Positions 63,728 through 64,000 of a stretch of 64,000 nucleotides of DNA are shown here, in pieces (positions within the stretch are counted from its first letter, which is position 1; each line of letters opens with the position of its first letter). Location: contig JXTC01000543.1 of assembly GCA_002914845.1 (NCBI GenBank), positions 56,504 through 120,503 on the forward strand, in the 5' to 3' direction. A model generated the notes under the pieces. That model ran no database searches, had not been told where the DNA came from, and saw nothing but the letters and a program-made list of their open reading frames with translations. Made by a program: the position numbers and the translations under genes. This DNA is from Trema orientale (Eukaryota; Streptophyta; Magnoliopsida; Rosales; Cannabaceae).

Positions 63728-64000
63728 ACTGGTAAATGATTTATACACACCGCTAAATGAATCATACAAACTGATAAATTAATTATATACTATAATAAAT
63801 AAATTATATAAACTGGTAAATGAATTATATATTATGGTAATGAATTATCTACACTCGTAAATGAATTATATACAATGGTAAATAAAGTATATACTATAGT
63901 AAATAAATTATATACTATGGTAAATTAATTAAACATACTAATAAATGAATTATATATGTTGATAAATTAATTACATATACCAGTAAATGAATTATATACT
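63728..64000. repeat. A+T-rich minisatellite running off the window
   Basis: About ten diverged units of roughly 22-28 bases with the core GGTAAATGAATTATATAC. The array continues to the last base, so its full length is unknown. Confidence 0.85.

Overview
The window looks like nuclear DNA of a flowering plant, most likely a eudicot. It is strongly A+T-rich. It carries intron-split S-domain receptor-kinase genes with the family's seven-exon layout, a broken plant terpene synthase, and dense LTR retrotransposons, MITEs and tRNA-derived SINEs. I cannot name the species.

Left third (1-18.5 kb). One terpene synthase pseudogene (minus strand, 1428-18463) forms the skeleton. Exon 1, the end of exon 3, and exons 4-7 are recognisable in order. 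They are pushed apart by a solo LTR in exon 6, a small MITE in intron 5, a 12-kb Copia element in intron 4 (itself carrying a gag-only Ty3/Gypsy-type element) and a hAT-like element in exon 1. The hAT-like element contains a captured piece of receptor-kinase exon.

Middle (20-36 kb). A solo LTR (20062-21318) is followed by a second solo LTR (21823-32499), which was hit by a further gag-only LTR element (23563-32037), which in turn was hit by a Mutator-type MITE. The second solo LTR splits the last exon of an S-domain receptor-kinase relic. A related LTR in the opposite orientation (32911-35671) contains an N next to a near-identical 0.8-kb direct duplication. The broken S-domain of another relic follows (35690-36095).

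Gene cluster (37.3-53.0 kb). Four tandem minus-strand genes for S-domain (G-type lectin) receptor-like serine/threonine kinases have open frames and consistent splice sites. The two outer genes encode full-length ectodomains (812 and 817 residues). The two inner genes (673 and 698 residues) lack most of the S-locus glycoprotein segment between lectin and PAN domains but keep complete kinase domains. Such proteins normally sit in the plasma membrane and signal inward. The ligand cannot be read from the sequence.

Right end (53-64 kb). I see no convincing host gene here. The region holds a partial tandem duplication, three SINEs with clear target-site duplications, five MITEs or short DNA transposons, minisatellites and A+T-rich spacer.
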